Of a DNA stretch of 33,844 bases, positions 1-8,768 are shown one piece after another (the first letter of the stretch is position 1; each line of letters begins with the position of its first letter). Source of the stretch: a bacterium. Its GTDB lineage: Bacteria > Bdellovibrionota_C > UBA2361 > SZUA-149 > JAGRAN01. The DNA is taken from the NCBI GenBank assembly GCA_030431555.1, contig JAUIIP010000007.1:1-33844 (forward strand), written 5' to 3'. The notes below the pieces were generated by a model that was not told the DNA's origin, did no database searches, and worked only from the letters and a program-made list of their open reading frames with translations. Made by a program: the position numbers and the translations under genes.

Positions 1-87
1 CCCATACTAGATTCAAACATTCTAGTCCCAAGCGCTCTTTTTTATTTTGCGATTTGGATTTCGTAAAAAACGAGTTACAACTCTCTG

Positions 88-765
88 GTGGCTCCAATCT
101 ACAATTTTACGCATGTCGCGTGCAGCGGCATACCGCTTCCACAGCACGATGGGCAAGGGCTTGAGCTCTGGCATGTCTTGTCGCTGATAAATGCTCGCAG
201 CGGCATAATTCTCGGCTCTGATGGCACCCGAATATCCGTGCCTTTCACTGTCGAGCAAGATGAGCAGGGCTTTTATTTACGCAGTCATTTCCCCGCTTAC
301 CGCAGCGGACTAGTTAAGCAAATCGAGCAAGAAGGAAAGCTCAACGTACTGTTTGACTGCGCGGAGTGCTACATCGACCCAGAGTGGGTCCTGCGCGAAA
401 CACCGCATGCGCCGACTGAAGTGAAAGTCGTCTTTTCTGTCGGAGGCTCGGTTAAGTTCATCAATTGCTCTCAAGAAGACGCCGTCGACCACTTGGATAA
501 AGTAACCAGATTTAGACAGCTTCGATTCCAGCCGCTGTCAAAATTCAGTGTAAAAGAGCTCCCGGACAACTACTACGCCGATCAGCTGCCACAAATTCTT
601 CATCTTAAAATGCGTCTCGAATTTGTTGATGTATCCCAGGTAATGGCGCTTCTGCACCTTATCCCCGAGCATAGGGGGCACATTATTAACAAACTCGATG
701 AAAAGGGTGATTCCCAGTCGCTGGAAGCCGCACAGATTTTAAGATTTTTCTGCGGCTGCATATAA
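88..765 (+). CDS. hypothetical protein (225 aa)
   Basis: Long ORF on + strand, directly upstream of and co-oriented with the DUF167 gene; the start codon is uncertain; no family recognised. Confidence 0.6.
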   Translation: MAPIYNFTHVACSGIPLPQHDGQGLELWHVLSLINARSGIILGSDGTRISVPFTVEQDEQGFYLRSHFPAYRSGLVKQIEQEGKLNVLFDCAECYIDPEWVLRETPHAPTEVKVVFSVGGSVKFINCSQEDAVDHLDKVTRFRQLRFQPLSKFSVKELPDNYYADQLPQILHLKMRLEFVDVSQVMALLHLIPEHRGHIINKLDEKGDSQSLEAAQILRFFCGCI

Positions 766-792
766 ACGGCGGCGCTTTTTGGAGCGCGACTC

Positions 793-1053
793 TTGCGAAT
801 AGAATTAAAAGTTATCCCCGGCGCAAAACAAAACAGCATCGTCGGCTGGCATGGCGAGCGACTAAAAATCCGGGTCGCGGCTCCTCCGGAGAAGGGCAAA
901 GCTAACGCTGCGGTTATCGAATTGCTTGCCGAGGCGCTGAATATATCGAAGAGCGATGTTAGAATTGTGTCTGGCCATAGTTCTTCGCAGAAGTCCGTAG
1001 ACATTAACGGATTAAGCGAAGAAGAACTGAACCGGCACCTGCCTGAACGCTGA
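793..1053 (+). CDS. DUF167 / YggU family protein
   Basis: 86 aa with typical YggU motifs: 'LKVIPGAKQNSIVGWHGERLKIRVAAPPEKGKANAAVIELLAEAL' and 'VRIVSGHSSSQKSVDINGL'; TTG start. Confidence 0.9.
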   Translation: MRIELKVIPGAKQNSIVGWHGERLKIRVAAPPEKGKANAAVIELLAEALNISKSDVRIVSGHSSSQKSVDINGLSEEELNRHLPER

Positions 1054-1062
1054 GGTCCGTCC

Positions 1063-1458
1063 ATGCTGTTTAGCGGAGTAGTAAAGTCCTATGAGTGCCC
1101 GGCCTGTGAGGCCCGGTATACACATACTATTCCCACCTCCCTCTTACCAATTCTTGTTGTGACCGTCGTGGCGAGCGCCTTCTGGACGGAAGCACTGCAT
1201 GCGGTATTGAGTGGCACCTGGGCTGCTTACTTGTTGGCATTGGTCATTTCTGCGTTGTCTATTCCCCTTGCGCATCTACTTGTTACTAAGCTCACGCTGT
1301 CCTGGACATCATCAAATACGTGCCCAAGCTGTGGTGCTCAGTTAAAGCCAATCGGCGGCGGTTTTATTGACGGGGGTCCCCCTTCAATACAGGAGCTTAT
1401 TGTCTATTTGACAGTTATCGTTGTACCGTTGCTGATGTGGGCAATTACCGGTCCCTAG
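1063..1458 (+). CDS. small membrane protein with two CxxC zinc-ribbon-like knuckles
   Basis: 131 aa; 'YECPACEARY' and 'CPSCGAQLKPIGG' flank two hydrophobic segments; starts 9 nt after the preceding stop. Confidence 0.65.
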   Translation: MLFSGVVKSYECPACEARYTHTIPTSLLPILVVTVVASAFWTEALHAVLSGTWAAYLLALVISALSIPLAHLLVTKLTLSWTSSNTCPSCGAQLKPIGGGFIDGGPPSIQELIVYLTVIVVPLLMWAITGP

Positions 1459-1511
1459 GCATCTTGTGTTGGGCAGTTGACTTTTAATATGAACTCTTGT
1501 CTGCTTATCCG

Positions 1512-2096
1512 ATGAAAACACTACGCCTACCCTCTCCAATTATCCTATCAGTCTTGCTGACTTTTACGGCATGCTCCGCTGCGTCTAACACCCCTGAGCC
1601 AAGCAACTCAGACAAAGCCGCGGCATCGCCAACTCATGAGATGCCGCCCGACAATAGTTCAGCGGAGCTCAATCGCATCAAAGCACTTGAGGGAAGATGG
1701 AAGTCTACGACATCGATGTTCGGCACGGAGAACGAAGAGGTTTTCACCGAGTACAAGATCACCGCCGGCGGCAGTGCCGTGGTAGAGACGATCTTTCCGG
1801 GCACACCCCAGGAAATGGTTTCAGTCTACTTCGACGACGACCAGGGCAAATTGGCCATGACGCACTACTGCATGATGCGAAACCGGCCTCAATTCACTCT
1901 CGTAAAGAGCAGCAAAGACATGCTCAAGCTCGATGTAAGTAAAATCGAAGGGCAAAAAGCGGAGGACGCACCGAGCATGGGTGCAATCACGCTCAAGTTT
2001 AAGGACAAGGATCATTTCTCCTCAACTTGCGAAAGCAACGGCAGTGCGGAACATGACCAGGGTCCGATGACGATGAATTTTACACGGGTAAACTAG
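1512..2096 (+). CDS. lipoprotein, DUF1579-like
   Basis: ATG at 1512 gives MKTLRLPSPIILSVLLTFTACSAAS (lipobox FTAC); 'LEGRWKSTTSMFG..' followed by a β-rich domain. Confidence 0.65.
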   Translation: MKTLRLPSPIILSVLLTFTACSAASNTPEPSNSDKAAASPTHEMPPDNSSAELNRIKALEGRWKSTTSMFGTENEEVFTEYKITAGGSAVVETIFPGTPQEMVSVYFDDDQGKLAMTHYCMMRNRPQFTLVKSSKDMLKLDVSKIEGQKAEDAPSMGAITLKFKDKDHFSSTCESNGSAEHDQGPMTMNFTRVN

Positions 2097-2122
2097 GCCA
2101 CCACTTAACGCGAGGTCCGGCT

Positions 2123-2536
2123 GTGGAACCACGGATCAGCATGATCACCCTCGGAGTCGCAGACGTCGCGCACTCAGTGGAGTTCTACCGAGACGGCCTA
2201 TCGCTCCCGCAATTCGAGTTCGAATCGGACGAGGTTGCTTTCTTTAATTTAAACGGAACATGGCTGGGTTTGTTTGGTAGAGCTAGTCTAGCCGCAGACG
2301 CATCAGTTTCCGACAAAGGGTCAGGCTTTCCGGGCTTTGCCCTAGCCTACAACGTCAAATCCCCTCAGGAAGTCGACAGCGTACTTTCTGAAGCAAAGAA
2401 AGCCGGCGCCGAAATTACCAAACCGGGCCAGGAGGTGTTCTGGGGAGGTTACTCAGGTTACTTCACTGACCCTGATGGATTTTTGTGGGAAGTCGCGCAC
2501 AATCCGCATTTTTGGGTTGGTCCGAAGCCGAGTTGA
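2123..2536 (+). CDS. VOC family (glyoxalase/bleomycin-resistance-like) protein
   Basis: 'ISMITLGVADVAHSVEFYRDGLSLPQFE...YSGYFTDPDGFLWEVAHNP' is the typical VOC signature; GTG start. Confidence 0.9.
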   Translation: MEPRISMITLGVADVAHSVEFYRDGLSLPQFEFESDEVAFFNLNGTWLGLFGRASLAADASVSDKGSGFPGFALAYNVKSPQEVDSVLSEAKKAGAEITKPGQEVFWGGYSGYFTDPDGFLWEVAHNPHFWVGPKPS

Positions 2537-2631
2537 GTTTAAGCAGCCGGCCCCCCAGCCCCGTTCATTAACATACGCGCATACGAGACTGAGGGAGGAA
2601 GAGCACTGGTTCTAACAGAAAGGGGTTGTTT

Positions 2632-3039
2632 ATGCGGATTAAGCGCAGAGACCGGTTTTGGGTGTTTATGTCAGCTGCCTTCGTTTTGCTTCAGATCGCC
2701 GACGCTGTCCTCACGAGCATTGGGATGCATCAGTACGGCTTGGAGCTGGAGGCTAATCCGATCGCCGCGTTGGTCTTCAGCAAGTGGGGAGTAGTGACCG
2801 GCGCAATTGCAGCTAAAGCCATCTCGTTTGCCGTCTTCTTTGGCTTCTTGCTTTACTGCATCTACGTTCGCTGGTCGATGCTCGATATCATCGGCTTGCT
2901 CTGGAAGCGAGAACCCAAGCGCGACAGAGCATACGCGATGAAGCATTTCAACGCGCTAGCGATTATCGTAATCCTGGCTTCGCTCTACGCGGGCGCAGGC
3001 TGGACTTACCTGCTGATATACCTCGGCGGGGCGAGCTAA
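2632..3039 (+). CDS. small integral membrane protein (DUF5658-like)
   Basis: MRIKRRDRFWVFMSAAFVLLQIADAVLTSIGMHQYGLELEANPIAALVF; three hydrophobic segments and the 'D..LT......G..EaNP' pattern. Confidence 0.6.
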   Translation: MRIKRRDRFWVFMSAAFVLLQIADAVLTSIGMHQYGLELEANPIAALVFSKWGVVTGAIAAKAISFAVFFGFLLYCIYVRWSMLDIIGLLWKREPKRDRAYAMKHFNALAIIVILASLYAGAGWTYLLIYLGGAS

Positions 3040-3114
3040 TGGGAGAAGTCTTACCATCTACACTCCGGGCGTTCGTTCACGCTCTCCTCTCTCTTCTCCC
3101 CAATAGGGAGTCCG

Positions 3115-3138
3115 CAGCAGCGGATTCGCCGGATGCTG
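3115..3138 (+). other. candidate hairpin in the hemolysin III gene leader
   Basis: CAGCAG-CGG-ATTCG-CCG-GA-TGCTG imperfect stem-loop ~35 nt upstream of the start at 3173. Confidence 0.3.
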
Positions 3139-3172
3139 TCGCGCAGGGCTCAGCTATAGTACACTTCAGCTA

Positions 3173-3841
3173 ATGTTAGAAACATACGCAATTCCTGGAT
3201 TTGCTGAGCCCGTCAGCTGCTGGACGCATTTGCTCGGCGCGGTGGTGTTTTTGTATTTGACGCTGTTGCTCGTCCACCGCAGCAGAGTCAATCGGCATCA
3301 CGCGATTGCAATGGCGGTCTATGGATTCTGCTGTGTCTTCTTATTATCGATGAGCGGAGTCTATCATTTGCTGCCCAAGGACGGAGCTGCCAGCATCGTA
3401 CTGCAGCAGTTGGACCACGCAGCAATCTATCTGATGATCGCGGGAACGATTACCGCCGTTCATATGGTTCTGTTTACCGGAGTATCACGCTGGGCTGTTA
3501 TTGCTCTTGCATGGTCCTTTGCGGCAATAGCAATTACGTTTAAGACGATTTACTTTGCGGATTTCCCGGAAACTCTCGGACTCCTGAGCTACTTGGTATT
3601 CGGCTGGCTTGGCATTTTCTCAGGCTGCGCATTATGGCGCGAGCACGGTTTTCGCTTTATCACTCCGCTCATCTACGGAGGCCTTGCTTACACCGCGGGC
3701 GCCGTTTTGGAATTCTTCCGAGAGCCGATTCTAATCCACGGCATCGTTGGACCGCACGAAGTCTTTCACGTAGCGGTTCTGCTGGGCATCAGTTACCACT
3801 GGTATTTCATCCATAACTCGCTTGAGTCACCCGTTCGTTGA
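3173..3841 (+). CDS. hemolysin III / AdipoR (YqfA-like) family membrane protein
   Basis: 'FAEPVSCWTHLLGAVVFL...SGVYHLLP...LDHAAIYLMIAGTITAVH...HEVFHVAVLLGISYHWYFI' carries conserved SxxxH and HxxxH motifs. Confidence 0.9.
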   Translation: MLETYAIPGFAEPVSCWTHLLGAVVFLYLTLLLVHRSRVNRHHAIAMAVYGFCCVFLLSMSGVYHLLPKDGAASIVLQQLDHAAIYLMIAGTITAVHMVLFTGVSRWAVIALAWSFAAIAITFKTIYFADFPETLGLLSYLVFGWLGIFSGCALWREHGFRFITPLIYGGLAYTAGAVLEFFREPILIHGIVGPHEVFHVAVLLGISYHWYFIHNSLESPVR

Positions 3842-4095
3842 TTCTGACATTGTAGGCTGCCACAACAATTCATGAGCATACCTGACGTCGAGGGGCTGCG
3901 CCGAAGACTTCGCCTAGATTGTTTGAATTCATAGCACCAGCTGCTTGAGAACAGATCTAAAACTATAAGTAAATCCAGAATACTGGGACGATCCTGAGGC
4001 GATATAGTCCTAGCAAGTGATCGGCGTCATATCTCCTGCGCCTGTGACTGCTATGATTGGAGCTTTAGCCACAATGAATACGGGGAGAAAGTTCG

Positions 4096-4596
4096 ATGTC
4101 CAGCCCAGAGCACAAACAGAAAATTTGGAATTACATCAAAGATATTAAAGTTGGCATGCTAACCACGATCGATGGCGAAGTGTTGCGCAGCCGCCCGATG
4201 CACATCGTACAGGACGAATATGATGGAACATTGTGGTTCTTTACCAGCGCGTCAGCCGACAAGGTTGCTGAAGTTCAGCAGGAGCGAGCTGTTGCGATCA
4301 CATTTAGTGACGTCAAGAACGACGTGTTTGTTTCTCTAAGTGGAACAGCAAAGGTTTCAAAAGACCAAAAGCTTATAGACAAATATTGGAATGCCTTTGT
4401 CGGCGCCTGGTTCCCGGAAGGCAAAGACAGCTCTGACGCTGCTCTATTGGAAGTTAAAATTCACGCCGGTGAGCACTGGGATTCTACCGACAGCGCAGTA
4501 ACTCAGCTGTTTAAAGTTGCGGCAGCAAATATTACCGACAAAAAACCAAACATGGGGGAGAACGAGAAATTTAGTTCAGCGACCACTCCCATGTAA
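4096..4596 (+). CDS. pyridoxamine 5'-phosphate oxidase family protein (general stress protein 26-like)
   Basis: 'IKVGMLTTIDGEVLRSRPMHIVQDEYDGTLWFFTSASADKVAEV' split-barrel flavin-binding signature. Confidence 0.85.
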   Translation: MSSPEHKQKIWNYIKDIKVGMLTTIDGEVLRSRPMHIVQDEYDGTLWFFTSASADKVAEVQQERAVAITFSDVKNDVFVSLSGTAKVSKDQKLIDKYWNAFVGAWFPEGKDSSDAALLEVKIHAGEHWDSTDSAVTQLFKVAAANITDKKPNMGENEKFSSATTPM

Positions 4597-5011
4597 AAAA
4601 TGGCTCCTCGTCATCTTCACGGTAGGCATCGGCAATGATTACTTTGCGCTCGTCGACCGGCGTAAGCATCAAGTGCCTTTTGAAGAATTCATTGGCATCT
4701 TTGTCGCTGGACTGAAGCCAAATGCCATTTGCCGGGCGCGGGCCCTTGTAGGCAGAAGCCATTCCGGGCTCGGTCGCTTCGTTGGGAGGAGTCAACTCAG
4801 CCGAGCCTGCCGTAGAAAACATATAATCGACGATCTTTGTCGGCGTATCCAGGTGGCTGCGTCTTTTCAAGATATTGATCGTATGAAGGGCGTACTCTGC
4901 GGTCTGATCAAATTCCTTATCCCCGGAGCTTTTGACCGATGGGCCTGATTGGGTACATCCAAGCAAACCGACTAGTATCAAACTTAAGAGATTGCGCACT
5001 AAACGGTTCAT
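4571..5011 (-). CDS. putative lipoprotein, hypothetical
   Basis: MNRLVRNLLSLILVGLLGCTQS signal with lipobox LLGC; 3' end overlaps the convergent PNPOx-like gene by 26 nt. Confidence 0.6.
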   Translation of the reverse strand: MNRLVRNLLSLILVGLLGCTQSGPSVKSSGDKEFDQTAEYALHTINILKRRSHLDTPTKIVDYMFSTAGSAELTPPNEATEPGMASAYKGPRPANGIWLQSSDKDANEFFKRHLMLTPVDERKVIIADAYREDDEEPFFTWEWSLN

Positions 5012-5093
5012 TTCGTCCTCGCCGACTAGCTAAGTTCCGCCTCGAACTCCTGGAGTGTCTTACCGAAGTGTAGTGAGCTTAATCTCTCCATGA

Positions 5094-5240
5094 CTAAAGA
5101 CCGCGCTCGACGTGAATGATAAACAGTCCGCTACTGATGGAATCGAATGAGCTGGCTAGTGCTTTGACAGGCGTAGATAAGCCCAGGAGCGCAATAAGAG
5201 ACAAAGCAAATAGCGATGCAGGTTTGGATCGTTCAAACAC
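5094..5240 (-). CDS. putative secreted microprotein (48 aa)
   Basis: Manual reading: GTG start, MFERSKPASLFALSLIALLGLSTPVKALASSFDSISSGLFIIHVERGL*; AGGAGG 8 nt upstream; Sec-like signal with ALA cleavage motif. Below the ORF-track length cut-off. Confidence 0.5.
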   Translation of the reverse strand: MFERSKPASLFALSLIALLGLSTPVKALASSFDSISSGLFIIHVERGL

Positions 5241-5581
5241 TGCGCGAACCTCCTGTAATTAAAGCCGGGATCTTATGATTCATGATGCAGATTGCCTCAG
5301 AGAATTGTCAAGAGAAACGTGGCTCTGAATTCGCGGCAAAGGAGAATGCTGTCTCCGCGCTAAGCCACCTCATACTGGCATCGCAGAGAGCCCATGAGGT
5401 TGGTCTAAGCTTTAGATTCTATTCGATCCAACCTAATCCCCCTACCCCTCCAGGCGGGCCTCCTTGCTTCGGGCCGCGAAATAATGCACTGTGTGCGCGC
5501 CCACGCACCCAGTTCTTTGATTCACCCTTCTTGGGAGCTCGCGCAACACGCTGCGAGCCGTTGAGTAACCCGATCGACAAG

Positions 5582-5654
5582 GCGGCACTTTAGTGCTGCG
5601 CAGTCGGTCGAGGTGCGACTGAAATTTCTAGGTACCATACCGGCCCTTGGGGCC
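5582..5654 (+). promoter_or_regulatory. structured leader: three consecutive hairpins upstream of the 5672 gene
   Basis: GCGGCAC-TTTA-GTGCTGC (5582-5599), CAGTCG-N9-CGACTG (5601-5621), GGCCC-TTG-GGGCC (5642-5654), then AAAGGAGGTGAAGCC-ATG. Confidence 0.4.
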
Positions 5655-5671
5655 TGAAAGGAGGTGAAGCC

Positions 5672-6394
5672 ATGAAGCGCTTCTCCCGTTTCGGCCCCGA
5701 GCTTGCAGCGGCGCTACTGGCAGCGCTTGTCTACAGCTTCTGGGTCGAAGAGGTTTCGACTGTAAGCGATGTCCTGGGCAGCCTGGCTTTCGCCGTTCAT
5801 TGCAGCGCTTTCCCCGCTCACGTGCGCCAAATCCTGCTTCTCGAGTCGGCCAAAATTCCGGGCGCTAACTCGGAACTCAGGAGCTGGCTCGTCAGCTTGA
5901 GCAACTCAGTATATTTGCTGTGGGCTATTTCCGCCGACCACAATACGATTGCTCTCGCCCGTGCAACGGGTCTTGTGTTCGCATATTTGATTCTGGCGCA
6001 GCTTGTTCGTTACGGCGCATCCCGTGCTCGACTCGCTAAGGCCGTCGTGCTGGCTGTGGTCGTTTCTGGTCTTATGCTGTCGCCGCTCTTTGAAGCGCAG
6101 CTAAAACCCCTGACCGAAGTCCTCGGCACGACAGCGGTAGTCTTCAACTGGTTTGCGCTTGTCTTCGGCAATTTGCACCAAATCGCAAAACTCCGACGTG
6201 CGCAGCAAATTCACAGGCAGCTAGTCTCCTGGCAGCAGAAGGCGGTTGTCACGTTGCGCCATCTTGTCTGGATTGCCTACGCTGTATCGCTCGGCCTCGC
6301 GGACGGCTGGACTCCCCTGCTGATCCACGTAGTTGGTGCAGCAGTGTATGGTTGGACGCTCTGGGAACTTCGCCCACGGCAGTCAGAGCTGTGA
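5672..6394 (+). CDS. membrane protein, possible PQ-loop/SWEET-like two-bundle fold
   Basis: 240 aa, ~6-7 hydrophobic helices; two segments resemble triple-helix-bundle repeats ('VLGSLAFAVHCSAFPAHVRQILLLESAKIPGANSELRSWLVSLSNSVYLLWAI' and 'VLGTTAVVFNWFALVFGNLHQIAKLRRAQQ...'). Very strong SD. Confidence 0.6.
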   Translation: MKRFSRFGPELAAALLAALVYSFWVEEVSTVSDVLGSLAFAVHCSAFPAHVRQILLLESAKIPGANSELRSWLVSLSNSVYLLWAISADHNTIALARATGLVFAYLILAQLVRYGASRARLAKAVVLAVVVSGLMLSPLFEAQLKPLTEVLGTTAVVFNWFALVFGNLHQIAKLRRAQQIHRQLVSWQQKAVVTLRHLVWIAYAVSLGLADGWTPLLIHVVGAAVYGWTLWELRPRQSEL

Positions 6395-6453
6395 AAGGTT
6401 ATACCCGTTCGCCGCACCGACCGCCAATTTCCTGCTCCGCAGCGTACAATGAA

Positions 6454-6480
6454 AAGGGCCTTAGCAGTGCTAAGGCCCTT
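6454..6480 (-). terminator. intrinsic terminator between convergent genes, possibly bidirectional
   Basis: AAGGGCCTTAGCA-G-TGCTAAGGCCCTT, a perfect 13-bp palindrome; the minus strand continues ...CCCTTTTC. Confidence 0.8.
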
Positions 6481-6509
6481 GGTTGCAAGCAGTAACAACA
6501 TTGTGTCGG

Positions 6510-7346
6510 TTAAAAGCGCTCTTCGCAGACCTCTCCACCTTCCTGGAAGCAACTCAAAGTAAAAGTTATTTCTCCGTCACATACGATCGAGCAGCTGTAG
6601 TCGGGACCAGCGTTGATTTCGAGATCGTTCAGGTTCGAGCTAGCCATAGTCGTATCGCTTTCGTCAATAGCGAAGGACGTCGCACCGTTGCCGCCGAATG
6701 GGCTTAACACCAGCAGATCGTTCTCAGTCGCATTAACTCGCACATCTACCGTAGTGGAGTTAATACCGCAGCCACCGTCCCCTGTGTACGTACGTTCGAT
6801 TAAATCCAAGCAGGTCGCCGGCTCAAGCATCGGCAATGGGTCGGGGTCAGGCGTCGAGCTGCTGCGAATCGCCGATCCTTCCGACTGAATTAAACAAGAT
6901 GAACCGTCAGCACAAACAAGCATTGAGTCAATCTTGACTTCAGCATTCAGGTCGCTGTCGGAATCGATCTCATCATATGCAATTTCCTGCTCAACGCTGC
7001 AAAACGTTCCACCAGGCTGCTCATCGTCGGCAATGACTGCATTGGCTGCAAATCCGTCGTCGCCTACTATATTCCCTAGATACTGCAGGCCGCTGGCATC
7101 GTCGGTTAAGGAAACCGCTTCGTTATTCTGAGAGACTATATGAGTGAATGAGCCGGTAGTGAACGCCAAGCCTGGTGAGCAAGTATTATTTACCTCGGTT
7201 ACAGTTCCCGACCAAGTGCCTGAAACGTTTCGTGGATCGCCGGAGCTGCTACCACCGCAGGCAATTGCGCTCAGAGCAAGGCCGCCAGCCAGAAGCGGCA
7301 TCACCGACCTAGAATAAATCGCTTTAAAACTTGTATCTAACTGCAT
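6510..7346 (-). CDS. Cys-containing lipoprotein, hypothetical
   Basis: 278 aa; 'LLAGGLALSAIACGGSSSGD' lipobox; secreted domain with ~14 cysteines. Confidence 0.7.
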   Translation of the reverse strand: MQLDTSFKAIYSRSVMPLLAGGLALSAIACGGSSSGDPRNVSGTWSGTVTEVNNTCSPGLAFTTGSFTHIVSQNNEAVSLTDDASGLQYLGNIVGDDGFAANAVIADDEQPGGTFCSVEQEIAYDEIDSDSDLNAEVKIDSMLVCADGSSCLIQSEGSAIRSSSTPDPDPLPMLEPATCLDLIERTYTGDGGCGINSTTVDVRVNATENDLLVLSPFGGNGATSFAIDESDTTMASSNLNDLEINAGPDYSCSIVCDGEITFTLSCFQEGGEVCEERF

Positions 7347-7574
7347 TTGCTCCTCTCCCTAGTTGTTACGAGCTACGAGCAGCGCTAAGAGCGCCATCGT
7401 CGCTACTGTTGAGGAACTAGCAGCCGCAATCCGAACTTCCCATGAGCTAGATCACCCGCCTAAGTGACGTACTTGAATCGGCTCACCACTTAACTAATAA
7501 TAATCAACGCTAAGTCGGGTACATGAGGTAAAGTGTCTAAGTGATTCGCCGCTTGTCTGTTCAAGGAATGTTTG

Positions 7575-7709
7575 ATGTCCTTGCTTAAAAACTATTTAAG
7601 ACTAATGGTCTTTACGCTGCTTTTTGCTAACTCAGCTATAACGCCAGCAGCCGATACCTGTAAGCATTTCAATGGTTCAGGGCAGTCGCTCAGCAAGTAT
7701 TTTAGTTAG
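7575..7709 (+). CDS. putative secreted microprotein (44 aa)
   Basis: Manual reading: MSLLKNYLRLMVFTLLFANSAITPAADTCKHFNGSGQSLSKYFS*; AAGGAA upstream; signal peptide then ~18 residues with one Cys. Below the ORF-track cut-off. Confidence 0.45.
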   Translation: MSLLKNYLRLMVFTLLFANSAITPAADTCKHFNGSGQSLSKYFS

Positions 7710-7732
7710 TCTAGCTTAAGGAGGGAACTCTA

Positions 7733-8245
7733 ATGGGCTCTGATATTAAGTACCTCAAAGCCGAAGCCTCTCATACGCCTGAAATGCATTCGCTGCTAAT
7801 GGAACACGGACCGAATGAGTGGAACTACCTTCCCGAGGAAGGGGTGAAAGCCGAGATGGAGGACGTGGCTTCGGGGCGTGCAATCGCAGTTCTCGCCAAA
7901 GCAGAGGAAAAAATCGTCGGCTTTGCCGTCGCCTACCCCGGTCTAATCAGATTCCCTGCTATAGTCGAGTCCAGAAAGGACGCGGAAGTATGCGGTTACA
8001 TCGGTGATGTCGTCGTACACTCAGATTTTGCGGGCAAAGGCATCGGAAGCAAGCTGCTAAATGAAGCTAAATCCCTGCTGCGCGAGGAGAATATTCAGGA
8101 AATCCATATCGACTGTCACGAAGAAAACGCTGCTTCGCGGGGCATGATGCGCAAAGCAGGTTTTAGGCAACTAGCGCTGTTTGACGACCCGGACAGGCGG
8201 TTCGCAGGTTCGCGCAAAACTTGGCTTGGGCGCTACACGGATTAA
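7733..8245 (+). CDS. GNAT family N-acetyltransferase
   Basis: 'GYIGDVVVHSDFAGKGIGSKLLNEAKSLLREENIQEIHIDCHEENAASRGMMRKAGF' with acetyl-CoA motif (Q/R)xxGxG/A; GGAGG upstream. Confidence 0.92.
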   Translation: MGSDIKYLKAEASHTPEMHSLLMEHGPNEWNYLPEEGVKAEMEDVASGRAIAVLAKAEEKIVGFAVAYPGLIRFPAIVESRKDAEVCGYIGDVVVHSDFAGKGIGSKLLNEAKSLLREENIQEIHIDCHEENAASRGMMRKAGFRQLALFDDPDRRFAGSRKTWLGRYTD

Positions 8246-8309
8246 CTTTGAGCATCCGCCCGGAAAGCCCTTTTGATGCCGCAGTGCAGTTCTTACAGGC
8301 TCACAAAGC

Positions 8310-8768
8310 ATGACAAAACCAGAGAAACTTAAACGCATCGATCAACGCATCATTGCCTTTATGCGCAACCGGAGGATAACAGCGCTCAGAGTTTCCCTAG
8401 CAATTATATTCGTTTGGTTCGGTATTTTGAAGCCGCTCGGCTTATCCCCTGCTGAACCTCTGGTGCTAGCCACCACAAGCTGGCTTCCGCTATTGGAGCC
8501 ACGTGCATGGCTTCTCGTCATAGGTTGGTGGGAGGTGGCTATTGGTGTGCTGTTTTTAGTTCCGAGCATGACGAGACTCGCACTTGGATTATTATTATCA
8601 CAACTAGTTGGGACGTTCATGCCGCTCTTTTTGCTTCCTGAGGTAACATTCCAGGCTGGCCACTTACCCTATGCGCCGACAACAGAAGGTCAGTATATCA
8701 TTAAGAACCTACTGATAATCGCCGCAGCGCTGGCTGTTGGTGGTAGTAGAGCCCGCAGGACTACTTAA
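8310..8768 (+). CDS. DoxX/DUF417-like small membrane protein
   Basis: 'LRVSLAIIFVWFGILKPLGLSPAEPLV...WWEVAIGVLFLVP'; four TM segments. Confidence 0.65.
   Translation: MTKPEKLKRIDQRIIAFMRNRRITALRVSLAIIFVWFGILKPLGLSPAEPLVLATTSWLPLLEPRAWLLVIGWWEVAIGVLFLVPSMTRLALGLLLSQLVGTFMPLFLLPEVTFQAGHLPYAPTTEGQYIIKNLLIIAAALAVGGSRARRTT

Noticed and set aside
3041-3100. GGGAGAAG...CTTCTCCC inverted repeat after the 2632 gene
   Set aside because: 8-bp arms with a ~44-nt pyrimidine-rich loop and no T-tract; probably chance in a C/T-rich stretch.
5282-5593. 103-aa ORF in the large intergenic gap
   Set aside because: Pro/Cys-rich, low-complexity-looking translation with no signal peptide, family motif or convincing SD; overlaps the structured leader region. 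More likely noncoding.
6483-7131. Plus-strand ORFs at 6483-6707, 6613-6888 and 6934-7131
   Set aside because: Antisense shadows of the 278-aa lipoprotein gene on the minus strand, with no independent support.
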